DNA of 64,000 nucleotides from Cladochytrium replicatum (taxonomy: Eukaryota > Chytridiomycota > Chytridiomycetes > Cladochytriales > Cladochytriaceae): contig JAHLKD010000097.1 of assembly GCA_025526935.1 (NCBI GenBank), positions 1 to 64,000 of the forward strand. Reading direction: 5' to 3'. The position numbers were made by a program, and so were the translations under genes. The notes below the pieces were generated by a model. The model was not told the DNA's origin. It saw only the letters and a list, made by a program, of their open reading frames with translations, and did no database searches. Positions 23,100-33,841 of the stretch are shown here, one piece after another; the stretch's first letter is position 1; each line of letters opens with the position of its first letter.

Positions 23100-23560
23100 T
23101 GGCTAGTAACATTGATAGAGAGGATTCTGTCCGGGTGGACAGAATCTTATTGCTAGTAAAATTGATAGAGAGGTTAGCTGTACTTGATAGAGATCACTGA
23201 AGTACCGTCAATGAGTTGAGAAAGTGTCTGGGTGGACAGAATCTTATTGCTAGTAACATTGATAGAGATGTTAGCTGTACCTGATAGAAATTACTGAAGT
23301 ACCGTCAATGAGTTGAGAAAGTGTCCGGGTGGACAGAAATCTGGGAGACTGAGTGTCACTGTGTCTGTCTGGGTAGAATAGGATTCTGTCCCCCCGGACA
23401 CTTTCTCAACTCATTGACGGTACTTCACTGATACTTCACTGATCTCGATCAAGTACAACCAACCTCTCTACAAATACTACTCACAATAGGATTCTGTCCA
23501 GGCGGTCGCTTTCTCAACTCCTGGACAGTACTTCAACAGATGAACAGTCTAAACAACAAT
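23100..23560. repeat. Left array of ~97-bp repeats with an inverted half
   Basis: Two to three units of the same repeat as the right array (core AAAGTGTC(C/T)GGGTGGACAG) run in the plus direction to about 23340. The repeat then returns inverted from about 23380 to 23535 (GGACACTTTCTCAACTCATT). The junction forms a near-perfect inverted repeat. Confidence 0.85.
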
Positions 23561-23566
23561 TTATAT

Positions 23567-25994
23567 TTACAAGAGTGGGTAATCATCAGTTGCTTCCAAC
23601 TCTAATACCACATCAAAATCCTCGCCAAAATTATGCACCTTTACAAAATCCTCACTAACATCACTTTTTGAATCTAGGGAATCATTTTTGAACGGTTCTT
23701 CAGCACTCAATTGATGCAACCAGTCATGACGGCACATCAACGCATTTATTGTTCTTGGAGCAAGGCGGTTGCGAGTTGCAGGTACCAAATCAACCCCGGC
23801 TGAAAACTTTTGTTCGACTGGAGCGCTTGTTGCTGGTATTCCTAAATAGTCCATTGCCATCTGGCTTAGGGCTGGAAAGTTCACACTTCCAACGGTCTTC
23901 CACCAGTCCATAATATTGATTGGCTTCCCATCAGAATCAATACCGCGGAGTACCTGATCGCCAAGATAGCGATCCAGCTCATCTTTTTCCTCAGGAATCT
24001 CTTCTTGCCAGATGAAAACGGATCTAATGGCTCTCAAGCGTTCAGCGTCTGTTCTTTTCTGTCTATCACCGGAAGCTCCGCTCGAATCGTGTCAACGTTC
24101 TGGCGTGTTTCCCAAAACATCGGCACCACTGTTCTTGATTTTCCGTGACTTATACGATTCCTCCCAGACTTTCTGCACTAGGGTGACCTGATCCCTTCCT
24201 GCATCTTTCTCCCAAGCCTCTGAAAATCGATAATATTGATCCTTAAAACGAGATCGAGTACCATAGAAACTGCTAAACACGGGCTCTTAGCGATTGAGTA
24301 ATATATTCTCAGCTTATCTAGTGCATTTCGAAATGCTTTGGTGAAAGTTTCATCCAATTCTGCCTCCTCTAGGTCCTCCAGTTGATCGATAAGATCGTTG
24401 TAAAATGGAATAACAAGCAGAAGTGTTGGATATCTAGACCCCTCGATTGCCTTTGATATAACCTCGAAAACACTCAAACCATCCCGGATCTTCTGTAGGA
24501 CCTCCCATTGCTTTGGATTTATTGACCAATCTTTCAAAGAATCTTCAATCCAGCATATTTTGTCCATTGCCTCTCGTAGCTGTAAGGCTCGTTTGACCAT
24601 ATAGAACATGCTATTCCAGCGAGTTGTCACATCGATAATTGGTAATAGAGGAACCAGTTTCACAAATTGGCACGAATCAATAAATGAGCTTCGTCGTTTT
24701 GGGGAAGACCGGATTCCTCTGACTAGCCGTCGAAGAAGGTTTATGACATTAACGCCGGAGTTATCGTCATTTGCGACTGTGTCCCCTGCGGGCGTGAATG
24801 TATCGATAAAATCCTTTGCTGCAAGATTGATAATGTGTGCCATACACCGCATGTGTTGAGTTTCTGCAGACCACGCAATATCCCTATCTTCCAAGAGCGT
24901 CTCCAGCTTAGCACTCATGGTAAAGTTGTTTGAACCGTTGTCGGTTGTAATGCACAATAAGCGTTCACCCGATAGCATGCCAAATTCATCCAGACACTTG
25001 ACAAGCTGACTAGCCATGGCGACCCCTTCATGCTTTCCAACCATCGGAATCATCTGCAGCAGCAAGTCCTGCGGCTCCCATTCTTTCGTGATGAAGTGGG
25101 CGGTAATTCCAAGAAAAGAAATCTGGTTCTTCGATGTCCAACAGTCAGCTGTTATTGATACTTTTGAAGGCGAACCAACAATCAGACCTTTAACGAGCTC
25201 CTTCTGCCTATCGTAAAGATCCATCTCCTTTTGCTTCACTGCTTTTGCTGTCTTTGGTGTATAGTTTGGCTGAAAAGTCTTCAGCATGCTGACAAAGAAC
25301 TCGTTCTCCACAACAGTAAAAGCCTGAGTGTCTGCAGCAATCCAGTCCAAAATCGACCGCCACGCTACATCTGGATTGAACACAAAGTTTTGCTCCTTCT
25401 CCTGCGAGCCGAAATTCAATGTCTGTTGTCCCTTGGGGACGATGTCCAACAGTCCAAGCGACCTGGCAATACTTCCATGGTGGTTTTTCAGATGCTGGAG
25501 GAAGTTTTTTGTTGATCCCGTCTTATCGACCTTCTGGCTCCACTTGCATTTCGCAACCAAACATGTTCTCAGACCATTATCAACCTTATAGTAATCCTTC
25601 GCTATGCCGCCTCGACTACCTCTACAGTCCGACATGCTATCAACATCTGCGTCTGAAAGCATTGATGGTTGAACTGATCCAGCTGCAGGCTCCTGTCGCA
25701 CTGAAGAGTCAGCAAAACTAACGTCGGCAGGAAGCTCTGGTGCATGCTGAGAAGCCAGGCCCAACTCGCTGGAGTCATTGGAAGAAGATGTGGAGCTCAG
25801 CTCTCGAGCGCTGTTGTTGCCACTGTGTCCTGATACACGTCTGCGTTTTGTCCTGCATGCTGTTCCCCTCGCTGGACGCCTCTGAAATTTGGGGGCAGAC
25901 TTCGCTTCCGTGTGTCAAGCGGATGACTGTCCACCAGTCTTTGGCTTGCGTCGGACGCTGCCTTACGCTTTGGTTTAACAAAGGCGGCGTCCAT
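23567..25994 (-). pseudogene. hAT-family transposase with BED zinc finger (frameshifted)
   Basis: The main frame (25764-24178; in-frame start there is TTG, so the true start is upstream, possibly ATG 25994) begins with a BED-type finger (CLVAKC..., NFLQHLKNHHG). It continues into an RNase H-like catalytic core with ITADCWTSKN, ITTDNGSNNF and MRCMAHIINLAAKD, the conserved Asp-bearing and C/H motifs of Ac-type transposases. At about 24253 one base is missing inside the VLDPRFKDQYY motif; the frame then resumes as RFKDQYYRFSEAWEKDAG. The C-terminal dimerisation domain is at 24037-23567: MDWWKTVGSVNFPALSQMAM, YLGIPATSAPVEQKFSAG, RNRLAPRTINALMC. A second shift separates the N-terminal frame (25994-25797) from the main one unless an intron lies there. 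The element is therefore non-autonomous as it stands. Confidence 0.9.
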
Positions 25995-26107
25995 TTTTGC
26001 TGTGGTGTGGCTGGAACGTTACCGACTCTAATGTCCAGGTGCACAGAAAGCACAGCTCTCGAGGTCTGTCGTGGTAGAAATTGTTTGTTACAGAACTTCC
26101 GTTGTGA

Positions 26108-26905
26108 CTTCTTGGAAAGTGTCCGGGTGGACAGAATCGTATTGCTAGTAACATTGATAGAGAGGTTAGCTGTATTGGGTAGAGATAACTGAAGTACGTC
26201 AATGAGTTGAGAAAGTGTCCGGGTGGACAGAATCCTATTGCTAGTAACATTGATAGAGAGGTTAGTTGTATTGGGTAGAGATAACTGAAGTACGTCAATG
26301 AGTTGAGAAAGTGTCCGGGTGGACAGAATCCTATTGCTAGTAACATTGATAGAGATGTTAGTTTGTACTTGATAGAGATCACTCAAGTACCGTCAATGAG
26401 TTAAGAAAGTGTCCGGGTGGACAGAATCTTATTGCTAGTAACATTGATAGAGAGGTTAGCGGTACTTGATAGAGATCACTGAAGTACCGTCAATGAGTTG
26501 AGAAAGTGTCTGGGTGGACAGAATTTTATTGCTAGGAACATTGATAGAGAGGTTAGCTGTACTTGATAGAGATCACTGAAGTACCGTCAATGAGTTGAGA
26601 AAGTGTCTGGGTGGACAGAATTTTATTGCTAGTAACATTGATAGAGATGTTAGTTGTACTTGACAGAGATCACTCAAGTACCGTCAATGAGTTAAGAAAG
26701 TGTCCGGGTGGACAGAATCTTATTGCTAGTAACATTGATAGAGAGGTTAGTTGTATTGGGTAGAGATAACTGAAGTACGTCAATGAGTTGAGAAAGTGTC
26801 CGGGTGGACAGAAAATACATGCCTCGATGTCTGTTGTGATGCAAAATTGTTTGATACATACAAAACTTATATTGCGTCTTCTTGGAAAGTGTCCGCGTGA
26901 CAGAA
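26108..26905. repeat. Right array of ~97-bp tandem repeats
   Basis: Units start at about 26115, 26211, 26307, 26405, 26502, 26599, 26696 and 26792, spacing 96-98 bp, each beginning GAAAGTGTCCGGGTGGACAG or a one-base variant. A diverged last copy is at 26885. Inner parts alternate between two variants (TGTATTGGGTAGAGATAACT and TGTACTTGATAGAGATCACT), so the array grew by duplicating mixed units. Such arrays are typical transposase-binding regions. Confidence 0.92.
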
Positions 26906-27097
26906 AGAACAATAGCTTCGTTTTAGCTTCTCTATCACATCGGGTTTTACTCGGGTCTGACTTTTGACCCGAGAAGGGTTTTCCTACTGGACCCGATACC
27001 CGACCCAGATCCGACCCGAAAATTTTCCATGAAAACCCGGCACTCAGGTCGGGTACATTTGGTCAATGGACCCGGACCCGACCCGAAAGACCCTAAA

Positions 27098-27112
27098 ACC
27101 CGCTGATCCTTA
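27098..27112. repeat. hAT terminal inverted repeat, right
   Basis: Its reverse complement is TAAGGATCAGCGGGT, differing at two of 15 positions from the left end. Confidence 0.9.
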
Positions 27113-27120
27113 CTCACTAC
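27113..27120. repeat. Target-site duplication, right copy (CTCACTAC)
   Basis: This matches 20979-20986 exactly and lies immediately outside the right terminus. Confidence 0.95.
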
Positions 27121-29160
27121 ACAGAGCACACTTTTGTTCGGGATACACATCTAGCCTGCGCAGGTTGAGTTGGCTCATTGTAGGTGCAATGTCATGTAGA
27201 ATCTTCATCTGTGTGGCTCTATGGTGGGAGCTGTTCAATCCCTCAGCAGCTTAGGTGCTCCTTTGTCCACTCATCATCACCTACCATGTCCCAGATACAT
27301 TCATTTGCATCCTTGGAGGTATCCTGCGCTGAGACATGACACTCCATGATTTAGATCTTTAAAGTTTCCATATTTGCCTATTGGACGGTTATTCCACATG
27401 AGATAGTCGTAGTCCGGACCAACCATAAGAAGGAAGTTGACTAAATTGGAGTGTGCCAGGCATTAATTTATGCGTCTCTTCAGCACCCTCATCTGCTCGC
27501 TTGTTGCCAGGGATTCCGGAGTGCTCTTTGACCCATTCAATCTGGTATTGTGTATCAGGATGCTTGTCCATTGCACCCCTCATTGCCGCCTAGATCTCAC
27601 CCCCTTGCCACAGGTGATAAGGAAAAGTGTGTACCTTCCTGGTGTGGTGCACCTGCACAGCCTGAACTTTTGTTACAGCTGCACTGTTGTCTGCTCTGAT
27701 GATGATGACCTTCTGGGATCAACACCAATGGCTACTCCTGCCAAAAGTGCCACTGCCTCTGGGTAAAATGATATATTCTGGATTTTCTCAGCTACCATTA
27801 GCTCCAATGATAAATCTTCTTTCTGCTCGACGACTGAATATTTAATTGAGACAGCACCATCCCAAACAGCTACAGAACCATCTGTGTATAGAGTTTGTTG
27901 TGGAATTCCAGATTGCATATTGTTGTGAATCATCATTGAGTGGAGTATATCCACTACACTGTCCGTATCACTATCTATCTGTACAGGGGACCCTGCTACT
28001 TCTCTGGGAGTATAATAATCTACAGAAGCTCGTCAGGCTCAGTGTGCAGTAAACCAAGTTCTCTAGAGCCATAGTGCGAGGGGAATGCACGCACCATTTG
28101 GCCCTTTAACTGTTGCTTCAGATGAATTACAGTCTCTCTCCACACTCCACATAACACTGTCCTGAGAGCAAGATCTACCTCTGCAAGCTCTTCCCAACAC
28201 CTTCTGCCTCTTTTTCAATAGTTCTTCGAAAGTGGTGAAGCTGGGCACACAGGGTACCTCCCCAATCGGTACACCTCGGCTCCTCTACCAATATAGAATT
28301 CAGCAACCACTCTTCTGCAGGTGCTCCAATTGTGCCACCTTCTCACCCTGACCAATAGCTGAGTGTTGCACTAGTAAGCGTCCAGCAGGGAGGAAGCTGT
28401 TGATGGGCTGCATCTGCTGCCTTATTTCTGGATTTCAGCAGCCACCGTGAGCCTGAGCAGTATGCAAGTTGTTCAATCAGCTCAAGAAGCACTTTTGGGG
28501 TTCTTCTCACAAATCCACCAATCTTGTGACGGAAACACCAGGCGGAGCCCAGCAGAATCACCCTATTTGACTGATCAGTTAGTTGCTCTACATACCAAAC
28601 CGAGTTGCGCCAAAGCCAAGGAAGCCACCGTCAGTGTATATATGGGGAGTTGGCATATCCCATAATTAGTGTTTGCATCAGAGGGAGGATAAGAACACAA
28701 CGTGGTATCTTGCACTGAAGTCCATACTCATCCATCATTCCAAGCACTCGAGCCGTATTGTCCCACCTGGCGTGACGTCCAAGTAGTAGAGGATGTGCCA
28801 GAGGATTATAGTCAACAGCCCACTCAACACTCAAGTGTCGAAGCTGCATCAGGGCCAAATCTCCAACTATTCCAAATTTTTATGTACGCTCAAGCAACCA
28901 ATGTACTTGGTCCTCCAAATGTGCTCTTTCAAAACTGATTAACCCAAGTCTATCAGAGTGCTCAAGAACCACAGTGGAAAAACTCATAAGAGACCACACT
29001 TTTGCTTGACAGTTGTGTTTATAGCACGTTGAAGCTTCACTGATCTGTCCGTGACATTGCAGAGTTTCATCCATCCTAGCGGAAGCCTGTGTGCTATCAA
29101 CCTGTTCTACGAGTTGCTGTACTTCTTTATACAGTGCAGTCACCTTCTCCTCAAGCAATT
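27121..29160 (-). pseudogene. Non-LTR retrotransposon relic: RNase H and zinc-knuckle region (right of the hAT)
   Basis: The minus strand holds, in order, a leucine-rich stretch (SFERAHLEDQVHWLLERT), a thumb-like part (KVLLELIEQLAYCSGSRWLL), an RNase H domain and the knuckle. RNase H motifs are LYTDGSVAVWDGAVS (first Asp), FYPEAVALLAGVAI (Glu) and EWVKEHSGIPGNKRADEGAE (HSG and Asp). The final piece reads ILHDIAPTMSQLNLRRLDVY, then PEQKCALCS up to the hAT insertion. Stops and frameshifts break the frame repeatedly. The reverse transcriptase core with YxDD was not found, so the element is 5'-truncated or decayed. The architecture fits fungal Tad/L1-like elements. Confidence 0.72.
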
Positions 29161-29177
29161 CTGTATATGCCTCTCAA

Positions 29178-29495
29178 ATAGTACTTCCATCAGACAATGG
29201 ATTCTGTGTTCCTAATCAAGAACAAAGAATACACTTGGATTGAAATGACGCATAATAAAAGTAGTAGTACCATTGGTGGTAAAATCATAGAAAACACATA
29301 GATATGTGTTCTCACCATCATAAATACATACTACTCTTCCCAAGTAAACAATTGTTACCAGCTTCAATTATAACTGACAGGTGGCTCTGCACATTGAGAA
29401 CTCCTGGACGTCTCCAGTCTATCCATTATTTCATAGTGTATTTTGTGTATAGTTAAAGTGTCTGTAATAGAGTCTGGACTTGTATAATCCAACAT
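29178..29495 (+). repeat. Dispersed ~320-bp repeat, copy 2
   Basis: It aligns with 1549-1876 throughout, in the same orientation, and abuts a WSC gene fragment on its right. Confidence 0.7.
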
Positions 29496-29499
29496 GAAC

Positions 29500-29930
29500 A
29501 TCAGATAGGCAAAAGTTGGGTCATTTCACTGGAGGAGGGATTACCAAACTTATTGGGAATTACAGGCGACATGTTCACTGGAGGAAGGAATGCCGAACTT
29601 ATTGAGAATAGGCGCTCACTGGAGGAAGGATTACTGAACTCGATGAGAATAGGCGACGTGCTCACTGGAGGAAGGATTATAGAACTCGTTGAGAATGACA
29701 GGTGACGTGTTCGGGACATAATATCCCATGCGCTTCCAGCCATCAAGGAGACTCATTATGTTTATGGTGGCCTTAGTAGTCTGAATCAAAACTAGGTTCA
29801 ACTTCACAAATTTCCACATCAATCCTCCTTTACCGCTATGATGGTAGCAGAGAGCATTGTGAGGATGGAGCCACATAAACATGGATCCAATCAGGATAGT
29901 TATTTGGTTAGTTATTATCACCTAACAGTA
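29500..29930 (-). pseudogene. WSC gene fragment with an internal ~50-bp repeat
   Basis: The minus strand keeps LDGWKRMGYYVPNTSPVILN from the first WSC domain of the 13110-13881 gene. The following phrase (ILNEF.NPSSSE) then repeats about four times in ~50-bp units between 29520 and 29715 (CACTGGAGGAAGGA motif). A hydrophobic leader-like stretch lies upstream near 29880. Stops interrupt the frame and the cysteine-rich remainder is lost. Confidence 0.65.
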
Positions 29931-30133
29931 AGAAGTCCGCTTATTGGTAATATATAGAGAGCCACGCAACCTTTTCCCGAAATTTTGATCCTTTCACATA
30001 GGGGAACTACGCAATTCCATTTTCGTCATTTCGCGGATTTCTTTGTTGATTGCTCCTCTTCATATTTCAAGCAAATTTCACTTATTTTCTACCCCTTACC
30101 GCTCATTCATGGTGCGCTCAAACACTTAAGAGT

Positions 30134-31902
30134 TTATTCATTAGTTTCCGAACCATCAAAGAAGTCTGAAATGATCAATTCCGCAGCTTGGCCTGATGTC
30201 ATTATCCCATCGAATACCGCAATTTCAAGTTCAACTATTAAGTTCCGTAAGCTTGTATCGTTCTTGAGGCTGAATGAAAAACACAGTTAGCTAATATAAA
30301 GAGAAGGGATCCAGTCTTGCTCACCGGAGCAACATCTCTTCCTTTATCTGTCGCCACATCCACACCTTGCGCTGATTTGCGCGGCGAGACTCGAGCAAGC
30401 CCTTTTGCTTTGTAACGAATAAGTAACACAATAAACGTCAATACAGTGTATAATGTACTTGAACCAGGTTGTAGTAATCTGTCATCACCTTCCACGCGTC
30501 ATCAATACCCGCTTTTTTGACAGATGACACTCGCAAGACCTGAGGTATCAAGTGTCGTGTGAACACGATGTTTCCAGAGAGTTTGAATCATACACCACCT
30601 GTGGGCGCCACGACTCCGTAATTGGCTGAACGAACTTCAGAGCGGAAATGTACTCCATTTGCGCCATCCGAGCTGCATTCTGTAGGTCGCCATCAGACTT
30701 GTTGACAAGAACTAGATCCGTCATCTCCACAATCCCTTTCTTCATTCCCTATACAATACAGGCAATGCTTTCAGTGAGAATGCCGCTATCGAAAGAAAGA
30801 ACTTGTACCTGCAATTCGTCCCCTCCCGCAGGTGCAACCAGAAGAACAAACATATCGACCATATCTGCCACCCTGTCAGCTACGTCAGTAATAATACAGT
30901 TGTGCCTTCAGGTTGCCAACATTGTTTCCGATTGACCAACGCCGACAGTTTCCACCAAAACAATATCATAACCTGCGGCTATAAAATGTGATGAGAGCGC
31001 TTTAACAAGAAAAAACATACGGAAAGGTCAAACCTTCACAAATAAGAATTGCCTCATTTGTATTTCTGGCAACACCGCCTAAATTTTGAAATATTAACCA
31101 AACAAGAGCTTAACATTGCGGATCAAGGTACCGAGAGTGCCACTGCTGGGAGAGGGACGAACATAGGCATCGAAGGATCGTGAAAGCTCATACATTCGCG
31201 TTTTATCACCTGCCCGTGCATCAGAAATAGTGGGAATGTGGAGTGTTCATCGCAAACCCAAAATAGATCCCCCTGTTCGAGTTGATGATGGATCGACTGC
31301 CTGGTAAGATTGTCAAAAAACAGCAACCCTGCGTGTGAGTCATATGGCACGGACCAGGACAGCAACACGATGACCCTGATCGAGCAAGAACATTCCAAAT
31401 GTCTCTATGAATGAGGATTTACCTACTCCCGGTGAACCTACACACGCCGAGCACGCAATTAATAACCAAAAATGCCAGCATGTAACTCCAATCCTCACCT
31501 GAGAGACCAATGCGGAACGTGGTTGGGAGAAGCTTTGATTGCGTTATGGACGCATGCATCTTATTTGCTCGTCTCCTCGACTCATCGAGAATGAGTAATA
31601 GCAGCTTCCCCGCCAGTTCCTTGTGATCATTGCGAAGCGATTCGACTTTAGTTCGTTCAAAAAGATCAATTGATAAAACAAGTCAACACAATCATAAAAT
31701 TAGCCTGCACACCTAATGTAATTGCTCTCGACAGCGCGGCACGGTCTTTATTCACCAATCTCCTGTAGAGATCTCTTGCGTCCAAATCGTTTCCTGTCGT
31801 TGCGGTAGCGAGCGACGCTAATGCAGCCCTGTGAGGCACTCTCGTTGCAGCTGCCAAGCAGGCAGCGGTCTTGGAATACTGTGCTGCCAAGTGTCGAAGC
31901 AT
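30134..31902 (-). CDS. MMAA: Mitochondrial MMAA/MeaB-type GTPase (methylmalonyl-CoA mutase chaperone)
   Basis: MMAA loads and protects adenosylcobalamin on methylmalonyl-CoA mutase in mitochondria. The protein starts [20 protein letters not shown], an arginine-bearing, acid-free leader that fits mitochondrial import. Motifs in order: [18 protein letters not shown]-loop [20 protein letters not shown] with [50 protein letters not shown], base-specificity [18 protein letters not shown], and the C-terminal [17 protein letters not shown] and a final helical segment. Introns are short; those around VDPSS use donors GTCCGT and GTTTGC. The stop is TAA at 30134-30136. It is divergent from the next gene with 96 bp between starts. 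All G-motifs are intact, so it looks functional. It implies that the organism keeps a B12-dependent propionate route. Confidence 0.92.
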
Positions 31903-31998
31903 CACTCACATTAGCAGGCACACTCGGGATTAATATAGCCGGGTTTGGAAGGAAGGGTAACACGCAAGGCACGTCGCGTGCGAGTCAACTTTGGGGCA
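31903..31998. promoter_or_regulatory. Compact bidirectional promoter (MMAA / ZBBX-like)
   Basis: Only 96 bp separate the two divergent start codons, so both promoters and 5' leaders must share this space or overlap the coding ends. No TATA-like element was assigned. Confidence 0.5.
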
Positions 31999-33650
31999 AT
32001 GGCATCAAAGCAGAGATCTGGAGCGAAGGCGAATCAACCTTCTGCCAATACATCGTCAGCGCCTCCTCAGAGCTCCAAGACTCGGTAACTAAAACTGCTT
32101 TAATGGGGTGTTGACTTTTGATTTAGCCAAAAGAACTGCACCGGCAAAAAAATTAAACGAGGTAGATAAGCTTGAGCTGGACAATCGACGAATGGAAGAG
32201 CAGCTTGCCGCCCTTCGCGAAGCACTTGAGAAACAAAAGGCTTTAAGAGGGTTAGTTTGAGAACCAACCACTTTGACGAGTATTGAATTCACAAAAATTT
32301 GATCCGGCAGGAAATCGGAGTTTGTCTGGCGGGGGGGTCAGCAGAATCGTTCAGTCAGTGCATATGCGCACGAAGTGCTAGCTCAAAAGAATGTAGCTTT
32401 AAAGGTATGCTATGGATAGTATGCCACATAGGCACTTAGATATGATGTCAAACAAAAGGCGAAGAAGTCTGGATATTCCGGGGTTGGAGCAGAAGGTATA
32501 GTACTCCATTCGATCTTTCGACACCGATTAACAATCATTGGCTTAAGCTGATGCTAAGCGATCCATGATCGAAAAGGCAATTGCTCTGCACAAAAAGCAA
32601 CAAGATGCACCGCGGAATCCAGTTCCTCCAACATTGAAACCAGCTTCGGACCCAGCTCGCGCAAACTTCCTTCTAGCTAGACCGTATCGTGAAGTTAGGG
32701 ATGACCACATTGAACCGACACCGTCTTCTACCAAAGAGCCCACAAAGGAGTTACGGCAGTGGCGTGTGCCCACGGCATTAGGCGATGGTAGTCGTCCTAG
32801 CTCATCCAGTTCATTGATAGCATCTAGCCTGCTTCCTTACAAACCGCCGCCGTCGTACAGCGACGTAATGGAATCTCGCAAGAAAGTTGAAATGAAGAAT
32901 CAAACTCCGACTGAGCGGGATCCCGATGAACCAGAAAAAATAGAGAACGGTGGAGGAGCGTTTTTTGAAGGACAATTCAACGAAACGGAGTCTCGCGCAT
33001 CTTTCCTAGAAGCTTTAAACGCCTGGCGATCAACCTCTGATATCAAAGACACCACACAGGGACCTCAGCGTGAAGGAGTGGAGAATGAAGATGCAAGTAC
33101 CGGAACAGAGGGCGAGTCGATATCTCATATAACACACTCAGAGGTATCCAAGGTCATCGTAGATCTCTTAGAGGCTCAAAAGCATACACAACCTACCACG
33201 GAAGAGAACGTTGATGGTTCGGCAATGTCTTACATGGATAGGTTGCTCTTGCACAAATACCGCACTGAGTCTACCCTGACTCTCAACCCAGAGATGGCTG
33301 ACGTGAACATTGTGGATGAAAAGAAAAGTGCGATATCAACGGAAAAGATCCTGGAACTCGCGCATGACGCTGGTCTTGTAATCACCGACATTGATCAACT
33401 TAAAGAAGAATTGGATGTCGAATTTGGTGAAGATGTGGACAAACCAGCGATAGAACATCTTATTCAAACAGTCCATGATGAAAGCACCAATTTTCCGGGC
33501 AGAGGCAAGGGATACAAAAAGAATAGAATGAAAAGAAGTGCTGAAACGCGAGAAAGGATCAGCATAACAGTCAGCCCTCTCGAAAACTCGAACGATGATC
33601 TGACTCTTAGTTCAAATGAAAGCCCGCTTATAGAAGAACCGAGCACTTAA
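31999..33650 (+). CDS. ZBBX-like, probable cilium/flagellum-associated protein
   Basis: The start at 31999 (MASKQRSGAKANQPSANTSS) is followed by four short introns and a long last exon from about 32550. After an N-terminal basic/coiled-coil part (KLELDNRRMEEQLAALREAL) and HEVLAQKNVALK, the conserved stretch FFEGQFNETESRASFLEALN-AWR resembles the FFEG....SFQEAL.EWR box of ZBBX family proteins, which are ciliary in animals. No B-box zinc finger is visible. The rest is acidic and disordered, with a short SMIEKAIALHKKQQ helix and a C-terminal acidic tail. Chytrid zoospores are flagellated, which fits. The family call rests on one motif plus overall layout. Confidence 0.6.
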
Positions 33651-33841
33651 GCTCCAAACAATGACAAACGGGGCGTTGTTTGAACGAGGGAAATAATGTG
33701 GAAGAAAGATCGAGCTAAAATATCAAGAAAAGGATAATAGAATTGCAGCTTGCTGTAGCAAAATAGGAGGCAGATAGACACAAACGGTAATAAGCATCGG
33801 AAATTTGAAATCCCACGATTGCACAACAAGTAAGGGGAAGT

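Larger units (their letters stand above)
20987..27112 (-). mobile_element. Complete 6.1-kb hAT element with an extra coiled-coil gene
   Basis: Termini are TAAGGTTCGGCGGGT on the left and, as reverse complement, TAAGGATCAGCGGGT on the right (13 of 15 identical). Exact 8-bp duplications CTCACTAC flank both. Both ends carry a GGGTC-rich subterminal stretch of 150-170 bp. Inside, all on the minus strand, are a BED-finger hAT transposase (23567 to about 25994, broken), flanking arrays of ~97-bp repeats, and a coiled-coil gene of unknown function (about 21300-22960). The element sits inside a non-LTR retrotransposon. The alternative is a second hAT nested in the first, since the ~97-bp arrays bracket the transposase; no inner terminal repeats with a duplication were found. 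Confidence 0.92.

Noticed and set aside
25775-26386. Minus-strand open frame with repeating NITSN-like peptides
   Set aside because: The frame is produced by the 96-98-bp tandem repeat; it has no independent coding support.
23100-26905. The repeat arrays as a CRISPR array
   Set aside because: Units are ~97 bp and similar throughout, without conserved short repeats separated by unique spacers, and the genome is eukaryotic.
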